In this document: positions 19,484 through 28,578 of the stretch, one piece after another
Position numbering within the stretch: position 1 is the stretch's first letter
Layout of the letters: every line of letters begins with the position of its first letter
Assembly (NCBI RefSeq): GCF_003934285.1
Contig: NZ_RQWJ01000003.1
Location: 423,501 to 487,500 of the forward strand
Direction of reading: 5' to 3'
Source of the DNA: Brevundimonas fluminis
Lineage (GTDB): Bacteria > Pseudomonadota > Alphaproteobacteria > Caulobacterales > Caulobacteraceae
DNA length: 64,000 nt
Made by a program: the position numbers and the translations under genes
The notes under the pieces: model-generated
What the model saw: only the letters and a program-made list of their open reading frames with translations
Told to the model about the DNA's origin: nothing
Databases searched by the model: none

Positions 19484-20827
19484 TCAAGCGGGCAGGCGCA
19501 GGGCGGCCTTCAAACCTCCGAGATCGCTGCGGCCCAGGGTGATGTCGCCGCCGTGGCTCCGGGCGACGTCGCGGGCGATGGCGAGGCCCAGGCCCACGCC
19601 CTTGCGGTTCTGGTTGCGTGCCGGGTCGAGGCGCGAGAAGGGGCGGAAGGCCTCCTCATGCATGTCGTCGGGAATGCCGGGCCCGTCGTCCTCGACCGCG
19701 ATCTCCACCCCGCCCGAAGGCAGGACGCGGGCGCTCAGGCGGACGACCTCCCCGTGCGCGGCGGCATTGTCGGCGAGATTGGCCAGCGCCCGACGGAAGG
19801 CCAGAGGACGCACCGTGACGGCCAGATCGGCGGGAGCCTCGACCTCGACCTTCGCGCCCGACCGTCCCGCGTCCTCCGCCGCGCGGTCCAGAAGGTCGCG
19901 GACCGACAAGGTCTGCGCCGGCTCTCCGGCCTCGCCTCGGGCGAAGGCCAGGTATTCGTCGATCATGTGCTCCATCTCGTCGAGGTCGGCGCGCATGGCG
20001 ACGGCGCGTTTGAAGGCGGGGGCCAGGGCCAGTTCCAGCCGCAGGCGGGTCAACGGCGTGCGCAGGTCGTGGCTGACCGAGGCGAGGAGGGCGGTGCGCT
20101 GCTCGATGTGGCGCTGGATGCGTTCGCGCATGGCCAGAAAGGCCTGCGCGGCCGCGCGGACCTCGCGCGCGCCGTGCGGCTTGAAGCGGTCGTCGGTCTC
20201 GCCCCGGCCGAAGGCCTCCGCGGCCTCGCTGAGACGCTCTATCGCCCGGACCTGATTGCGGATGAACAGGATGGCGACCCCCAGCAGCAGGGCCGTCGCG
20301 CCCAGCAGCCAGAAGACGAAGATATGGGCCTGGGTCGCCACCGCGCGCTCGCGCGGGGCGATGACGCGAAGCACGCCGCCCGGCTGCTGGACCTGGATGT
20401 CGACGTAGGCGGGGTAGCGGGTGGTGTCGAACCAGAAGGGGCTGTCCAGGCGGGCCGCCAGGGCCGACTCCAGGGCGCGGTCGACGAGACCCGTGGGGCC
20501 GCGGCGACTTTCCGCGGGCAGCTTCCGGTCTTCCTGGAACGCCACGGACAGGGACATGAACCGCTCGGCGCGTTCGGCCACGACCGCCAGCCCTTCAGGC
20601 GTCGGGTTGCGCTCATAGGCGTCGGTCGCCCAGGCGACGTCGCCGGCGAGACCTTCGGACAGGCGGGCGTTCACCGTCTGCCAGTGGGCGTCGAAGAAGG
20701 CCCAGGTCACGGCGCCCTGCATGATCATCACCGGCACGACGATGATCAGCAGAGACCGGCCCCACAGCGTCTTGGGCAGCCGCCGTTTCAGCAGCCGCTT
20801 GAGGACGGGCGGGGAGGGGATCTTCAT
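19484..20827 (-). CDS. EnvZ-type sensor histidine kinase
   Basis: This 447 aa inner-membrane kinase has an N-terminal membrane helix (about 24-45), a periplasmic domain of about 120 aa, a second helix (FVFWLLGATALLLGVAILF), a HAMP linker (IERLSEAAEAFGRGE), the HisKA phosphoacceptor SVSHDLRTPLTRLRLEL, and the HATPase N-box NLADNAAAHG, G1 DDGPGIPDD and G2 GVGLGLAIARD. It follows its cognate OmpR-type regulator with 1 nt between them, as in PetR/PetP-like or OmpR/EnvZ-type alphaproteobacterial pairs. The signal is unknown. Confidence 0.92.
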   Translation of the reverse strand: MKIPSPPVLKRLLKRRLPKTLWGRSLLIIVVPVMIMQGAVTWAFFDAHWQTVNARLSEGLAGDVAWATDAYERNPTPEGLAVVAERAERFMSLSVAFQEDRKLPAESRRGPTGLVDRALESALAARLDSPFWFDTTRYPAYVDIQVQQPGGVLRVIAPRERAVATQAHIFVFWLLGATALLLGVAILFIRNQVRAIERLSEAAEAFGRGETDDRFKPHGAREVRAAAQAFLAMRERIQRHIEQRTALLASVSHDLRTPLTRLRLELALAPAFKRAVAMRADLDEMEHMIDEYLAFARGEAGEPAQTLSVRDLLDRAAEDAGRSGAKVEVEAPADLAVTVRPLAFRRALANLADNAAAHGEVVRLSARVLPSGGVEIAVEDDGPGIPDDMHEEAFRPFSRLDPARNQNRKGVGLGLAIARDVARSHGGDITLGRSDLGGLKAALRLPA

Positions 20828-20828
20828 C

Positions 20829-21560
20829 TCAGTCCGGCGCCAGCATGTAGCCGACGCCGCGGACGGTCTGGAGATAGCGCGGGTTCTTGGGGTCCGCCTC
20901 CAGCTTGCGGCGCAGGCGGGTCACCTGGACGTCGACCGCGCGGCCGGTGACGTCGGCCGTGTCCGGCGACAGGCTGATGCGTTCGACCGGGGCGTGGGCG
21001 TGAATGGCCAGGGTCTTCAGAAGCTGGGCCTCGGCCTCGGTCAGGCGCTGGGGCTTGCCGTCGCGCAGCAGCTCCAGCCGCTCCATGTCGAAGACGGCGT
21101 CGCCCAGCTTGATCTCTCGGGGCGTCAGCGGCTTGCCGCCCGTGCGGCGCAGGATGGCGTCGATGCGCAGCGCCAGCTCCCGCGGCTCGAACGGCTTGGA
21201 CATATAGTCGTCGGCCCCGCGGGACAGGCCCTCGATCCGGTCGCCGGGCTCGCCGCGTGCGGTCAGCAGGAGAACCGGCGTGGCCGAGGTCGCGGCCTGG
21301 GCCCGGATCCAGGTGGTCAGGTCGAAGCCGCTCTCGCCCGGCATCATCACGTCCAGCACGATCAGGTCGAACTCGATCAGCTCGACCAGTCGGCGCGCGG
21401 CGGCGGCGTGGGCCGCGCCGGTGACGCGATAGCCCTCGCGGGTCAGGAATTCCTTGAGCAGTTCGCGGATGCGGTCGTCGTCGTCCACGACCAGCAGGTG
21501 GCGGCCGGAGCCGGGACCGGCGACGGGACCCGAACGGCCATGGGAGCCGGCGCCGGCCAT
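20829..21560 (-). CDS. OmpR-family response regulator
   Basis: This 243 aa regulator has a receiver domain (LLVVDDDDRIRELL, phosphoacceptor Asp in LIVLDVMMPG, Thr in LLLTARG, Lys in MSKPFEP) and an OmpR-type winged helix (LTEAEAQLLKTLA, GRAVDVQVTRLRRKLEADP, TVRGVGYML). The last segment closely resembles PetR-like alphaproteobacterial regulators. The first 20 residues are low-complexity. The gene is divergent from the branched-chain aminotransferase and cotranscribed with the sensor kinase. Confidence 0.93.
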   Translation of the reverse strand: MAGAGSHGRSGPVAGPGSGRHLLVVDDDDRIRELLKEFLTREGYRVTGAAHAAAARRLVELIEFDLIVLDVMMPGESGFDLTTWIRAQAATSATPVLLLTARGEPGDRIEGLSRGADDYMSKPFEPRELALRIDAILRRTGGKPLTPREIKLGDAVFDMERLELLRDGKPQRLTEAEAQLLKTLAIHAHAPVERISLSPDTADVTGRAVDVQVTRLRRKLEADPKNPRYLQTVRGVGYMLAPD

Positions 21561-21578
21561 CAGGCGCGCGCCCCGACG

Positions 21579-21607
21579 TTGACGGGGGCTTTCGCGGCGG
21601 GTCTAAC
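21579..21607 (+). promoter_or_regulatory. Candidate promoter for the branched-chain aminotransferase gene
   Basis: TTGACG (21579-21584), 17 nt, then TCTAAC (21602-21607) resemble -35 and -10 elements of a housekeeping-type alphaproteobacterial promoter. The gene starts 30 nt downstream. Confidence 0.45.
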
Positions 21608-21636
21608 CCCGGTCAGGCAACGGGAGACGACGTTCA

Positions 21637-22515
21637 ATGGCCTTCGTTCCTTTCGACGATCGTGACGGCTGGATCTGGATGGACGGCGATTTCGTGTCCT
21701 GGCGGGACGCGAAGACGCACGTTCTGACCCATGCCCTGCACTACGGCTCGTCGGTGTTCGAGGGTGAGCGTATGTACGCGGGCGAAATCTTCAAGCTGAC
21801 GGAGCATTCCGAGCGCCTGAAGCGCTCCGGCGAACTGCTGGATTTCGACCTTCCGTACAGCGTGGCCGAGATCGATCAAGCCTGCAAGGAAACCTGCGAA
21901 AAGATGGGCCTGTCGGACTGCTACGTCCGGCCGGTCGCCTATCGAGGGCCGGAGCAGGTCAGCGTGACCGCCGGCGCGACTAAGATCCACGTCGCCATCG
22001 CCGTCTGGGACTGGCCGAGCTATTTCGACGCCGAGACCAAGGCCAGGGGCATCCGGCTGGAGTGGGCCAAATGGCGCCGCCCCGACCCGGCCACGGCCCC
22101 GTCCGCGGCCAAGGCGGCGGGCCTGTACATGATCTGCACCCTGTCCAAGACTGCGGCGGAGAAGCGCGGCTATGCCGACGCCATGATGCTGGACTGGCGC
22201 GGCTACGTTGCCGAGGCCACCGGCGCCAACGTCTTCTTCGTGCAGGACGGCGTGATCCACACCCCGCCGGTCGACGCCATCCTGGACGGAATCACGCGCC
22301 AGACGATCATCGCCATGGCCCAGGCCAAGGGTCTGGAGGTGGTCGTGCGCCACATCCGGCCCGAAGAACTGGCGGGCTTCAGCGAGTGCTGGCTGACCGG
22401 CACGGCGGCCGAGGTCACCCCGGTGTCGGAGATCGGTGAATATCGGTTCAAGCCGGGCGCGATCACCTTGGGGCTGATGGAGGACTACTCCCGGCTGGTG
22501 CGGCGTCAGGGCTGA
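21637..22515 (+). CDS. ilvE: Branched-chain amino acid aminotransferase
   Basis: This fold-type IV PLP transaminase of 292 aa interconverts Leu/Ile/Val and their 2-oxo acids. Motifs are HALHYGSSVFEGERMY, YVRPVAYRG, the PLP lysine in CTLSKTAAEKRGYADAMMLD, EATGANVFFV, the phosphate-binding DGITRQTIIAMA and TGTAAEVTPV. Length is normal. Some fold IV enzymes act on D-amino acids, but these motifs favour IlvE. It may pair physiologically with the leucine dehydrogenase at 29657. Confidence 0.9.
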   Translation: MAFVPFDDRDGWIWMDGDFVSWRDAKTHVLTHALHYGSSVFEGERMYAGEIFKLTEHSERLKRSGELLDFDLPYSVAEIDQACKETCEKMGLSDCYVRPVAYRGPEQVSVTAGATKIHVAIAVWDWPSYFDAETKARGIRLEWAKWRRPDPATAPSAAKAAGLYMICTLSKTAAEKRGYADAMMLDWRGYVAEATGANVFFVQDGVIHTPPVDAILDGITRQTIIAMAQAKGLEVVVRHIRPEELAGFSECWLTGTAAEVTPVSEIGEYRFKPGAITLGLMEDYSRLVRRQG

Positions 22516-22546
22516 GGACCGGGCCCAGGTCCCCAGCCCCTGGACC

Positions 22547-23404
22547 TCAGGCGGCCGCCGGACGCTTGCGGCGGCGGATCGCCCACCAGGTCACCCCGGC
22601 GATGCCGACGACCGGCAGCAGGATCGATCCGGCGGTGATCAGGACGGCCAGCATGCCCATGGACAGGCCGAAGGCGTCCTGAAGGGCCCGCACCACGGGC
22701 CGCGTCGGGCTGTCGGCGGCAAGCGCGCCGCCCTGGCGATAGTCGATGGCCAGGGTCGCGGTCCGAACCCTTGCGTCGAGCCGGCGGGCCTCGAGCGCGA
22801 GCGCGTCCTGTCGCCGGCGCAGGTCGGCCAATTCCTGCTCAATGGCCAGCCGTTGTTCCAGCGTGCCGCCGCGGCGCGTCTGCAGGTCGCGGATCCGGGC
22901 GGCCAGATCGGCCTCGGTGCGGACGCCCTGATCCGCCTCCTCGATGCGGGTCGTGAGGTCTTCGCCCTCGGTGACGGCCGTTTCCAGGCGACCTCCGGCG
23001 TCGCGCGCGTCGGCTGCGAGGCCCGCCCGGAAGCGGTTGATCCAGTCGGGCTGCCCGCGCAGCTCGAGCCGGCCACCCGGTCGGCGCGAAGACCAGTCTG
23101 CCTGGGCGGACACCACCCGGCAGAAGCCGGGTCCGGCGGCGGCGCACGTCAGCTCGTGCCGGCTCATCAGCTCGGCGCCGCGATCGCGGGGCACCGAGAG
23201 GGCATAGGCGAAGCCGTAGGCGATGCGCGCGACCGGGGCGGGGAGGGCGGCCGTCGGCGACGTCGGCGCCGCCATGTCCGAGCCGGCGCCCGCCTCGGCC
23301 GGGGCCGACGCGATCTCCGCCTCGCTCGCCGGCTCTTCGGCGGCCTGCTCGCACCCCGCCAACACCAGAACGCCCGCCGCGGCGAGCAAAAGTCCCTTGC
23401 GCAT
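22547..23404 (-). CDS. DUF4349 domain lipoprotein
   Basis: This 285 aa protein has a lipoprotein signal (LLLAAAGVLVLAGC), then an Ala/Glu/Pro-rich linker, a DUF4349 domain with a long coiled coil (TRIEEADQGVRTEADLAARI and LEQRLAIEQELADLRRRQD) and a C-terminal membrane helix (SMGMLAVLITAGSILLPVVG) with a basic tail. The family is common in envelope proteins of unknown role. The ATG at 23404 opens the lipoprotein signal. A weak interrupted hairpin (AGGTCC/GGACCT, 22527-22547) lies at its 3' end, between it and ilvE. Confidence 0.85.
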   Translation of the reverse strand: MRKGLLLAAAGVLVLAGCEQAAEEPASEAEIASAPAEAGAGSDMAAPTSPTAALPAPVARIAYGFAYALSVPRDRGAELMSRHELTCAAAGPGFCRVVSAQADWSSRRPGGRLELRGQPDWINRFRAGLAADARDAGGRLETAVTEGEDLTTRIEEADQGVRTEADLAARIRDLQTRRGGTLEQRLAIEQELADLRRRQDALALEARRLDARVRTATLAIDYRQGGALAADSPTRPVVRALQDAFGLSMGMLAVLITAGSILLPVVGIAGVTWWAIRRRKRPAAA

Positions 23405-23518
23405 CGTCGTTTCTCCCTGTCCCGTGTCGATCACGGTTTCGTGATGGCGCGCCCGGATGGGGTCGGATTCAGGGCGAGGGAGAAGCGGAAGCGGGGCCGT
23501 TTGCGCGCGGATTGATGG

Positions 23519-25783
23519 CTAGGCCCGCGCCACCCGCACGACGACGTCGTCGACCTGCACTCCGCCGCGTTCGACCACCAGGTTCTGGTAGCTGCGCTGG
23601 CCGTCGGCGGTCTGGGTGCGGACGTCCGCGGCGTCGATGGCGTAGCGGCGGCGCAGGTATTGGGTCAGTTCCCCGGCGGTGATCATGTCGTCGCCGTCGG
23701 CGTTGGCCTCGCCGCCCAGACCCGTGCGCAGGAAGTGGGACAGATAGCCGCCCGCCTGAAACTTGCCGGCGACGGCGCTGGTCAGATCCTCTTCCGACGA
23801 GAACATGCCCATGATGCCCGGGCGGGTGACGACGTTGCGGGCGAAGCCGCCGGAGAAGCAGCTGTCCAGCACGATCATGGCCATGCGGGCGTTCACGGTG
23901 GCGAACATCCGGCCCATCTCCTGGTCCGAAATCTCACCGTCGACCATGACGATGGTCTCGGTCCTGCCGTCGGGTTCCATGGCGCTGACCGTGCCGGGGC
24001 CCTGCGAGCCGTGGCCGGAGTAGAAGAACAGGAAGATGTCGTCGGGACCCGCCTGGGCGGCGACCTGGGCGAAGGCCGCCTTGACCGCCCCCACGGTGGC
24101 GTCGGTGTTGGTGATGACCACGCTGGCGGGGTTCAGCAGGCCGTCGCGGCGCAGGTCCTCGGCCAGCTTGAGCGCGTCCTCGTCGGTGTAGGGCAGGTCG
24201 GAGGCGTAGCCGCCGTATTCCGAGATGCCGACCATGACGGCGAAGATGCGCGGCCCGCCCTGTACCCGCTCCTGCCGCGGCGTGCCCAGGCTGAGGCCGG
24301 CGGTCAGGCGATAGGCGCCTGTCTCGCCGCCGTTGAACGAGGTCACGGCCACGTCGTAGGCGCCGTCCTGGGGCAGGACGAAGTCGATGCGGCTGTTGGT
24401 GCCGTCGGGACCGTCGTCGTTGTTCTCGGCGACGTCGCCCGGCCCCAGCAGGAACAGGTTGGTGTCGAAGGCGTCGCTCTCGGCGGTGATGGCGACGCGT
24501 GCGCCGCGGCGGCCGGTGAACTGGTACATGTCGACGTACTGGCCGTCGTCCAGGGTGGCGTCGCCGCGCGACAGCATGCCCTCCCGCACCACGCCGTCCT
24601 CGAAGGCGGCCACGGTCGAGGCGGTCTGGGTCGGTGCGACCTCCTCCCCCGCGCGGCCGACGGCGAGGATGAAGTCGCCCGTCTCGCCGGGTTCGAAGCT
24701 GGTGGCCACGACCTGGTATTCGCCGTCGGCGGGCAGGGTCACGATCAGACGGCTGTTGGTGCCGTCCTCGCCCGTCTCGTCGTCGTCGTTGGCGGCGGAG
24801 AAGTCGTCCGGGCCGGTGATGAAGACGTAGGGGTCGAAGCCCGCCGAGCGCAGGCGGAGTTCGATGCGGTCGCCCGCCCGGCCGTTCAGGGCGTAGGCCT
24901 GCATGTACTCGCCGGAGCGGAGGGTCGGGGCGTCGGAGGACAGGCTGCCGGACTGGGTCTGGCCGATGGCGAGGGTGGCCAGGCTGGCCACGACGGGCGC
25001 CGGCTCCTGCTCGGCGCCGGCGTGCGAAAGCAGAAGGGAATAGTCGCCCGTCTCGTCCGCCTGGTAGCTGGTCGCGTAGATCCGGACCTCGCCGTCCGAC
25101 GGCATGACGAACTCGACGCGGCTGTTGACCGAGCCGCGACCGGGCTCGTCGTCGTTGTCGGCCTCCAGATCCGTCCCCCGGATCATGAGATAGGGGTCGA
25201 AGGCCCCGGAGTTCAGGCGGACGACGTAGGTCTCTCCCGGGGTGCCGCGAAAGGTCCAGCGGTCGGTGAACTCGCCCGCGTCCAGACGGTCGTCGCCCAG
25301 CGCCAGGCGGCCCGCGCCGGTCTGGCCCAGCGTCAGGTCGCCACCGCCCTCCTGGCCCGAGGCGGGGCCCGCGCCCTCGACGACGCTGAGCAGATACTCG
25401 CCGTTCTCGCCCGGCTCGTAGGTCGTGGCGCTGATGCGGTACTGGCCGTCGGCCGGAAGGCGCACGGTCAGGCGGGCGTTGGTCTCGCCCGTGGCGCGGT
25501 CGTCGTTCCACTCCGACAAGCCGCCGGGTCCGCGCAGCATCAGATAGGCGTCGATCTCGGTCGAGCTCATGCTGATGGTGACCTGCTGGCCGGCGCGGCC
25601 CTGGAAGGTCCAGACGTCGACGTATTCCCCTGAGTCGAGCTGCTGGTCGCCGTCCTGAAGCCGCCCCGCGGCTTCCCCGCCGACGGAGATGCGCGACTGG
25701 GCCCGGGCGTCGCCGGCTCCGATCGCCAGCAGCGTCAGCGTCGCCGCCAGCCCCAGCAGAAAGTTCCGAACCACCGGCGCCAT
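23519..25783 (-). CDS. Secreted caspase-like (C14) protease with four PPC-type repeats
   Basis: This 754 aa protein has a Sec signal peptide (LLGLAATLTLLAIGAGDARA). Residues of about 30-510 hold four copies of a bacterial pre-peptidase C-terminal-like domain, each with D-x-GEY-x-D, a G-x-[AP]-G core, a strand ending in [LF]-x-GP, an N-D-D turn, NSR-[LI] and DG-[EQ]Y. Residues of about 510-754 are a caspase fold with the His of FFYSGHGSQGP and the Cys of IVLDSCFSGGF, so the catalytic dyad is intact. NADGDDMITAGEL resembles an EF-hand loop and may bind calcium. It is probably periplasmic or exported. It is divergent from the nucleoside transporter. Substrate and physiological role are unknown. 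Confidence 0.9.
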   Translation of the reverse strand: MAPVVRNFLLGLAATLTLLAIGAGDARAQSRISVGGEAAGRLQDGDQQLDSGEYVDVWTFQGRAGQQVTISMSSTEIDAYLMLRGPGGLSEWNDDRATGETNARLTVRLPADGQYRISATTYEPGENGEYLLSVVEGAGPASGQEGGGDLTLGQTGAGRLALGDDRLDAGEFTDRWTFRGTPGETYVVRLNSGAFDPYLMIRGTDLEADNDDEPGRGSVNSRVEFVMPSDGEVRIYATSYQADETGDYSLLLSHAGAEQEPAPVVASLATLAIGQTQSGSLSSDAPTLRSGEYMQAYALNGRAGDRIELRLRSAGFDPYVFITGPDDFSAANDDDETGEDGTNSRLIVTLPADGEYQVVATSFEPGETGDFILAVGRAGEEVAPTQTASTVAAFEDGVVREGMLSRGDATLDDGQYVDMYQFTGRRGARVAITAESDAFDTNLFLLGPGDVAENNDDGPDGTNSRIDFVLPQDGAYDVAVTSFNGGETGAYRLTAGLSLGTPRQERVQGGPRIFAVMVGISEYGGYASDLPYTDEDALKLAEDLRRDGLLNPASVVITNTDATVGAVKAAFAQVAAQAGPDDIFLFFYSGHGSQGPGTVSAMEPDGRTETIVMVDGEISDQEMGRMFATVNARMAMIVLDSCFSGGFARNVVTRPGIMGMFSSEEDLTSAVAGKFQAGGYLSHFLRTGLGGEANADGDDMITAGELTQYLRRRYAIDAADVRTQTADGQRSYQNLVVERGGVQVDDVVVRVARA

Positions 25784-25922
25784 GATCGCTCCCCCAAACG
25801 TCAGCCGAACGACGCTACTCCAGTCGGGCGCGGGCTGGGAAGCCGACCGAATCTGACGACCCTTGCCAAGGCCCCGGCCGCGGCGCTCTAACGAGGCGAA
25901 GCCTTCGGGAGGGGCGCGCCGC

Positions 25923-27197
25923 ATGTTCTCCACGCTGAACGCCCAGGCCCTGTTGGGCGTGCTCGTCGTCATCGCCGCCTGCTGGGGGCTGTCGGAGAAT
26001 CGGCGTCGGTTCCCGTGGCGACTGGCGATCGGCGCGGTGGCGGTGCAGGCCGCGCTGGTGCTGGCGCTGTTCGCGATCCCGGGATCGCAGGGCGTGCTGG
26101 CGGCCATCACCGGCGCCGTCGACGGTCTGGCGCGCGCCACGAACGAAGGCGCGAAGTTCGTGTTCGGCTATCTGGCCGGGGGCGATCAACCCTATGCGGT
26201 CTCCAATCAGGGGGCTCTCTTCACCTTCGCCTTCCAGGTCCTGCCGCTGATCCTCGTGATCTCGGCGCTGTCGGCCCTTCTGTGGCACTGGAAGATCCTG
26301 AAGTGGATCACCTGGGGCTTCGGCCTGCTGTTCCAGAAGACCATGGGACTGGGCGGCGCCTCGGCGCTGGCCGTGGCGGCCAACATCTTCCTCGGCATGA
26401 TCGAGAGCCCGATCGTGATCCGGGCCTATCTGGACAAGCTGACCCGGTCCGAGATCTTCCTGATGATGGTCGTGGGGCTGGCGACCGTGGCGGGGTCCAC
26501 CATGGTCGCCTATGCGGCCATACTCGCGCCGGTGCTGCCGAACGCGGCGGGCCACGTGCTCGTGGCCTCGATCGTGTCCGCGCCGGCCGGCGTTCTGCTG
26601 GCCCGGATCCTGATCCCGGAGGCTCCCGGCGAGGGCGGCGAGGTCGCGGACTATCGCTCCAGTCTGAAGTACGACAGCGGCATCGACGCCATCGTGAAGG
26701 GGACGTCCGACGGACTGATGGTGGTGCTGAACATTTCGGCCATCCTTATCGTGTTCGTGGCGCTGGTCGCCCTGGTGAACGTCATGCTGGGCGGCCTGTG
26801 GCTGTTCGACGGGCCGGTGACGGTGGAGCGGGTGCTGGGCTGGCTGTTCATGCCGCTGGCGTGGCTGACGGGGGTGGAGTGGTCCGAAGCCGGCGTCGCC
26901 GGGCGGCTGCTGGGCGTGAAGCTGACGCTGACGGAGTTCGTGGCCTTCATCCAGCTGGGGGCCGTTCCGGAGGGCGAGATGAGCGAGCGGACGCGCATGC
27001 TGATGACCTATGCCCTGTGCGGCTTCGCCAACATCGGTTCGGTCGGCATCACCGTGACGGGCCTGTCTGTGCTGATCCCCGAGCGGCGGCAGGAGGTGCT
27101 GGGCATGGTGTGGAAGGCGCTGTTCGCCGGCTTCCTGTCGACCCTGATGGCCGCTTCGGTGGTCGGGGCCTTGCCGATGGCGGTTTTCGGCGGATAG
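25923..27197 (+). CDS. Concentrative nucleoside transporter (NupC/CNT family)
   Basis: This 424 aa inner-membrane protein is a proton- or sodium-coupled nucleoside importer. Membrane segments run through the whole length. CNT motifs seen are FVFGYLAGG, FAFQVLPLILVISALSALL, GLGGASALAVAANIFLGMIESP, ATVAGSTMVAYAAIL and ALCGFANIGSVGITVTGLS. A GGGAGGGG Shine-Dalgarno precedes the ATG by about 9 nt. A possible promoter (TTGCCA at 25863 and TCTAAC at 25887) and a GAATC (25849-25853) lie upstream. Confidence 0.92.
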   Translation: MFSTLNAQALLGVLVVIAACWGLSENRRRFPWRLAIGAVAVQAALVLALFAIPGSQGVLAAITGAVDGLARATNEGAKFVFGYLAGGDQPYAVSNQGALFTFAFQVLPLILVISALSALLWHWKILKWITWGFGLLFQKTMGLGGASALAVAANIFLGMIESPIVIRAYLDKLTRSEIFLMMVVGLATVAGSTMVAYAAILAPVLPNAAGHVLVASIVSAPAGVLLARILIPEAPGEGGEVADYRSSLKYDSGIDAIVKGTSDGLMVVLNISAILIVFVALVALVNVMLGGLWLFDGPVTVERVLGWLFMPLAWLTGVEWSEAGVAGRLLGVKLTLTEFVAFIQLGAVPEGEMSERTRMLMTYALCGFANIGSVGITVTGLSVLIPERRQEVLGMVWKALFAGFLSTLMAASVVGALPMAVFGG

Positions 27198-27227
27198 TTT
27201 CGCAAAGAAACTGACTGCAGGGCCGTC

Positions 27228-27845
27228 ATGAGACTTTTCACCTCCCAACGCGCGCCCAATCCGCGCCGGGTCCGCTGGGTCATGGCCGAGAAGGGCCTGA
27301 CCGACGTCGAGATGGTGGAGGTCGATCTGCTGGCGGGGCAGCACCGCACGCCGGAGTACCGGACGAAGGTGGGAGTGCCGCACGTGCCCGCGCTGGAGCT
27401 GGACGACGGGACGACGATCTCCGAGTCGATCGCCATCTGCCGCTATCTGGAGGCGCTGCACCCCGAGCCCAACCTGTTCGGCCGCGACGCGCGCGAGCAG
27501 GCGGTGATCGAGATGTGGACGCGCCGCTGCGAGATGTATCTGGCCAATCCGATGATGCTGAACGTGCGCTTCAGCCACCCGGCGCTGGCCGCTCTGGAGG
27601 CGCCCCAGCCTCACGTCGCGGAATGGAGCCGGGTCGGCGCCGAGAAGTTCATGAAGACGCTGGACCGTCGTCTGGCCGATCACCAGTGGATCGCCGAGGA
27701 CCGGTTCACCATCGCCGACGTGGTGGCGGTGGTCGGCCTGGATTTCGCGCGGCTGATCAGGTACCGGCCGCCTGCCGAGCTGGAGAACCTGGCGCGCTGG
27801 CTGGAAGCCGCTCGCGCCAGGCCCGCGGCGCAGGCGGGGTTCTAG
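27228..27845 (+). CDS. Glutathione S-transferase family protein
   Basis: This 205 aa protein has the GST N-terminal thioredoxin fold (RLFTSQRAPNPRRVRWVMAE, KVGVPHVPALELDDGTTISESIAICRYLE, shown in part) with the cis-Pro and ES motif, and an all-helical C-terminal domain with FTIADVVAVVGLDF. Ser5 or Asn10 could be the glutathione-activating residue. Substrate unknown. It follows the nucleoside transporter by 30 nt and ends in a 4-nt convergent overlap (CTAG) with the thioesterase gene. Confidence 0.88.
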   Translation: MRLFTSQRAPNPRRVRWVMAEKGLTDVEMVEVDLLAGQHRTPEYRTKVGVPHVPALELDDGTTISESIAICRYLEALHPEPNLFGRDAREQAVIEMWTRRCEMYLANPMMLNVRFSHPALAALEAPQPHVAEWSRVGAEKFMKTLDRRLADHQWIAEDRFTIADVVAVVGLDFARLIRYRPPAELENLARWLEAARARPAAQAGF

Positions 27846-28276
27846 ACGCGCTTCTCGAACTTCCGGATCACGCCCGAGTAGGTCATCAGGATGCGCTCGC
27901 CCGTGGTGATCTGGCCGCGCGCGAAGATCAGGCTCTTGCCGGCCTTGACCACCTCGCCGGTCGCCTCGATCAGTTCGCCGACGTAGGCGCCGTCCACGAA
28001 GGTGGAATCCAGCGACACGGTCACGCCCGAGGCGCCTTCCATCTCCTGATAGGCGGTCTGGAACAGGGCGATGTCGGCGAAGGTCATCAGGCAGCCGCCG
28101 TGCATCCGGTTCCCGGCGTTCATGTGTTTCGGCTCGGCGCGAAAGGCGCAGCGCATGCGGCCGTCGGGGTCAGGCCGGAAATAGAAGGGGCCGACCACCT
28201 GATCGAAGGTGCCGTGCAGGTCGTAGGTCTGCCATCCGGCGAATTCGCCCTCGGTGACGGTGATCTTGGCGACCAT
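27842..28276 (-). CDS. Hotdog-fold thioesterase (PaaI family)
   Basis: This 144 aa protein shows the hotdog central motif NAGNRMHGGCLMTFADIALF followed by VTVSLDSTFVDGAYVGELIEATGEVVKAG (shown in part), typical of PaaI-like acyl-CoA thioesterases; the HGG is the family catalytic loop. The exact acyl-CoA is not predictable. It is divergent from the DUF3253 gene. Confidence 0.85.
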   Translation of the reverse strand: MVAKITVTEGEFAGWQTYDLHGTFDQVVGPFYFRPDPDGRMRCAFRAEPKHMNAGNRMHGGCLMTFADIALFQTAYQEMEGASGVTVSLDSTFVDGAYVGELIEATGEVVKAGKSLIFARGQITTGERILMTYSGVIRKFEKRV

Positions 28277-28323
28277 CTGGGTTTCGGCCTTCTTCTCGTT
28301 GCTGCGATGCGGGATATAGGGGC

Positions 28324-28578
28324 ATGAGCGATCCGATCGAAGCCGAGATTTTCGACCAGCTGGCGAAGCGCGACCCGGGCAAGAGCATCTGTCCGTCCGA
28401 AGTGGCCAAGGCCATCGCCCCCGAGCGCTGGCAGCGCGAGATGGGCAAGGTGCGCGCCGTGGCGACCGGCCTGGCGCGGCAGGGCCGGCTGGTCATCACC
28501 AAGAAGGGCAAGCCGGTGAACCCCGAGGCGTTCAAGGGCGTGATCCGGCTGAAGCTGCCGGAGACCGCGCCGGAGTGA
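28324..28578 (+). CDS. DUF3253 small protein
   Basis: This 84 aa protein matches the DUF3253 winged-helix-like family: EIFDQLAKRDPGKSICPSEVAKAI, then WQREMGKVRAVATGLARQG and LVITKKGKPVN (each shown in part). A DNA-binding role has been guessed from the fold but not shown. The stop overlaps the GTG start of the next gene (GTGA), indicating translational coupling with the hydrolase. Confidence 0.8.
   Translation: MSDPIEAEIFDQLAKRDPGKSICPSEVAKAIAPERWQREMGKVRAVATGLARQGRLVITKKGKPVNPEAFKGVIRLKLPETAPE

Noticed and set aside
23519..28578. A defence island around the caspase gene
   Set aside because: Neighbours are a transporter, a GST, a thioesterase and a DUF3253 gene; no effector, sensor or nuclease typical of defence systems. 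The signal peptide also argues for an envelope role.
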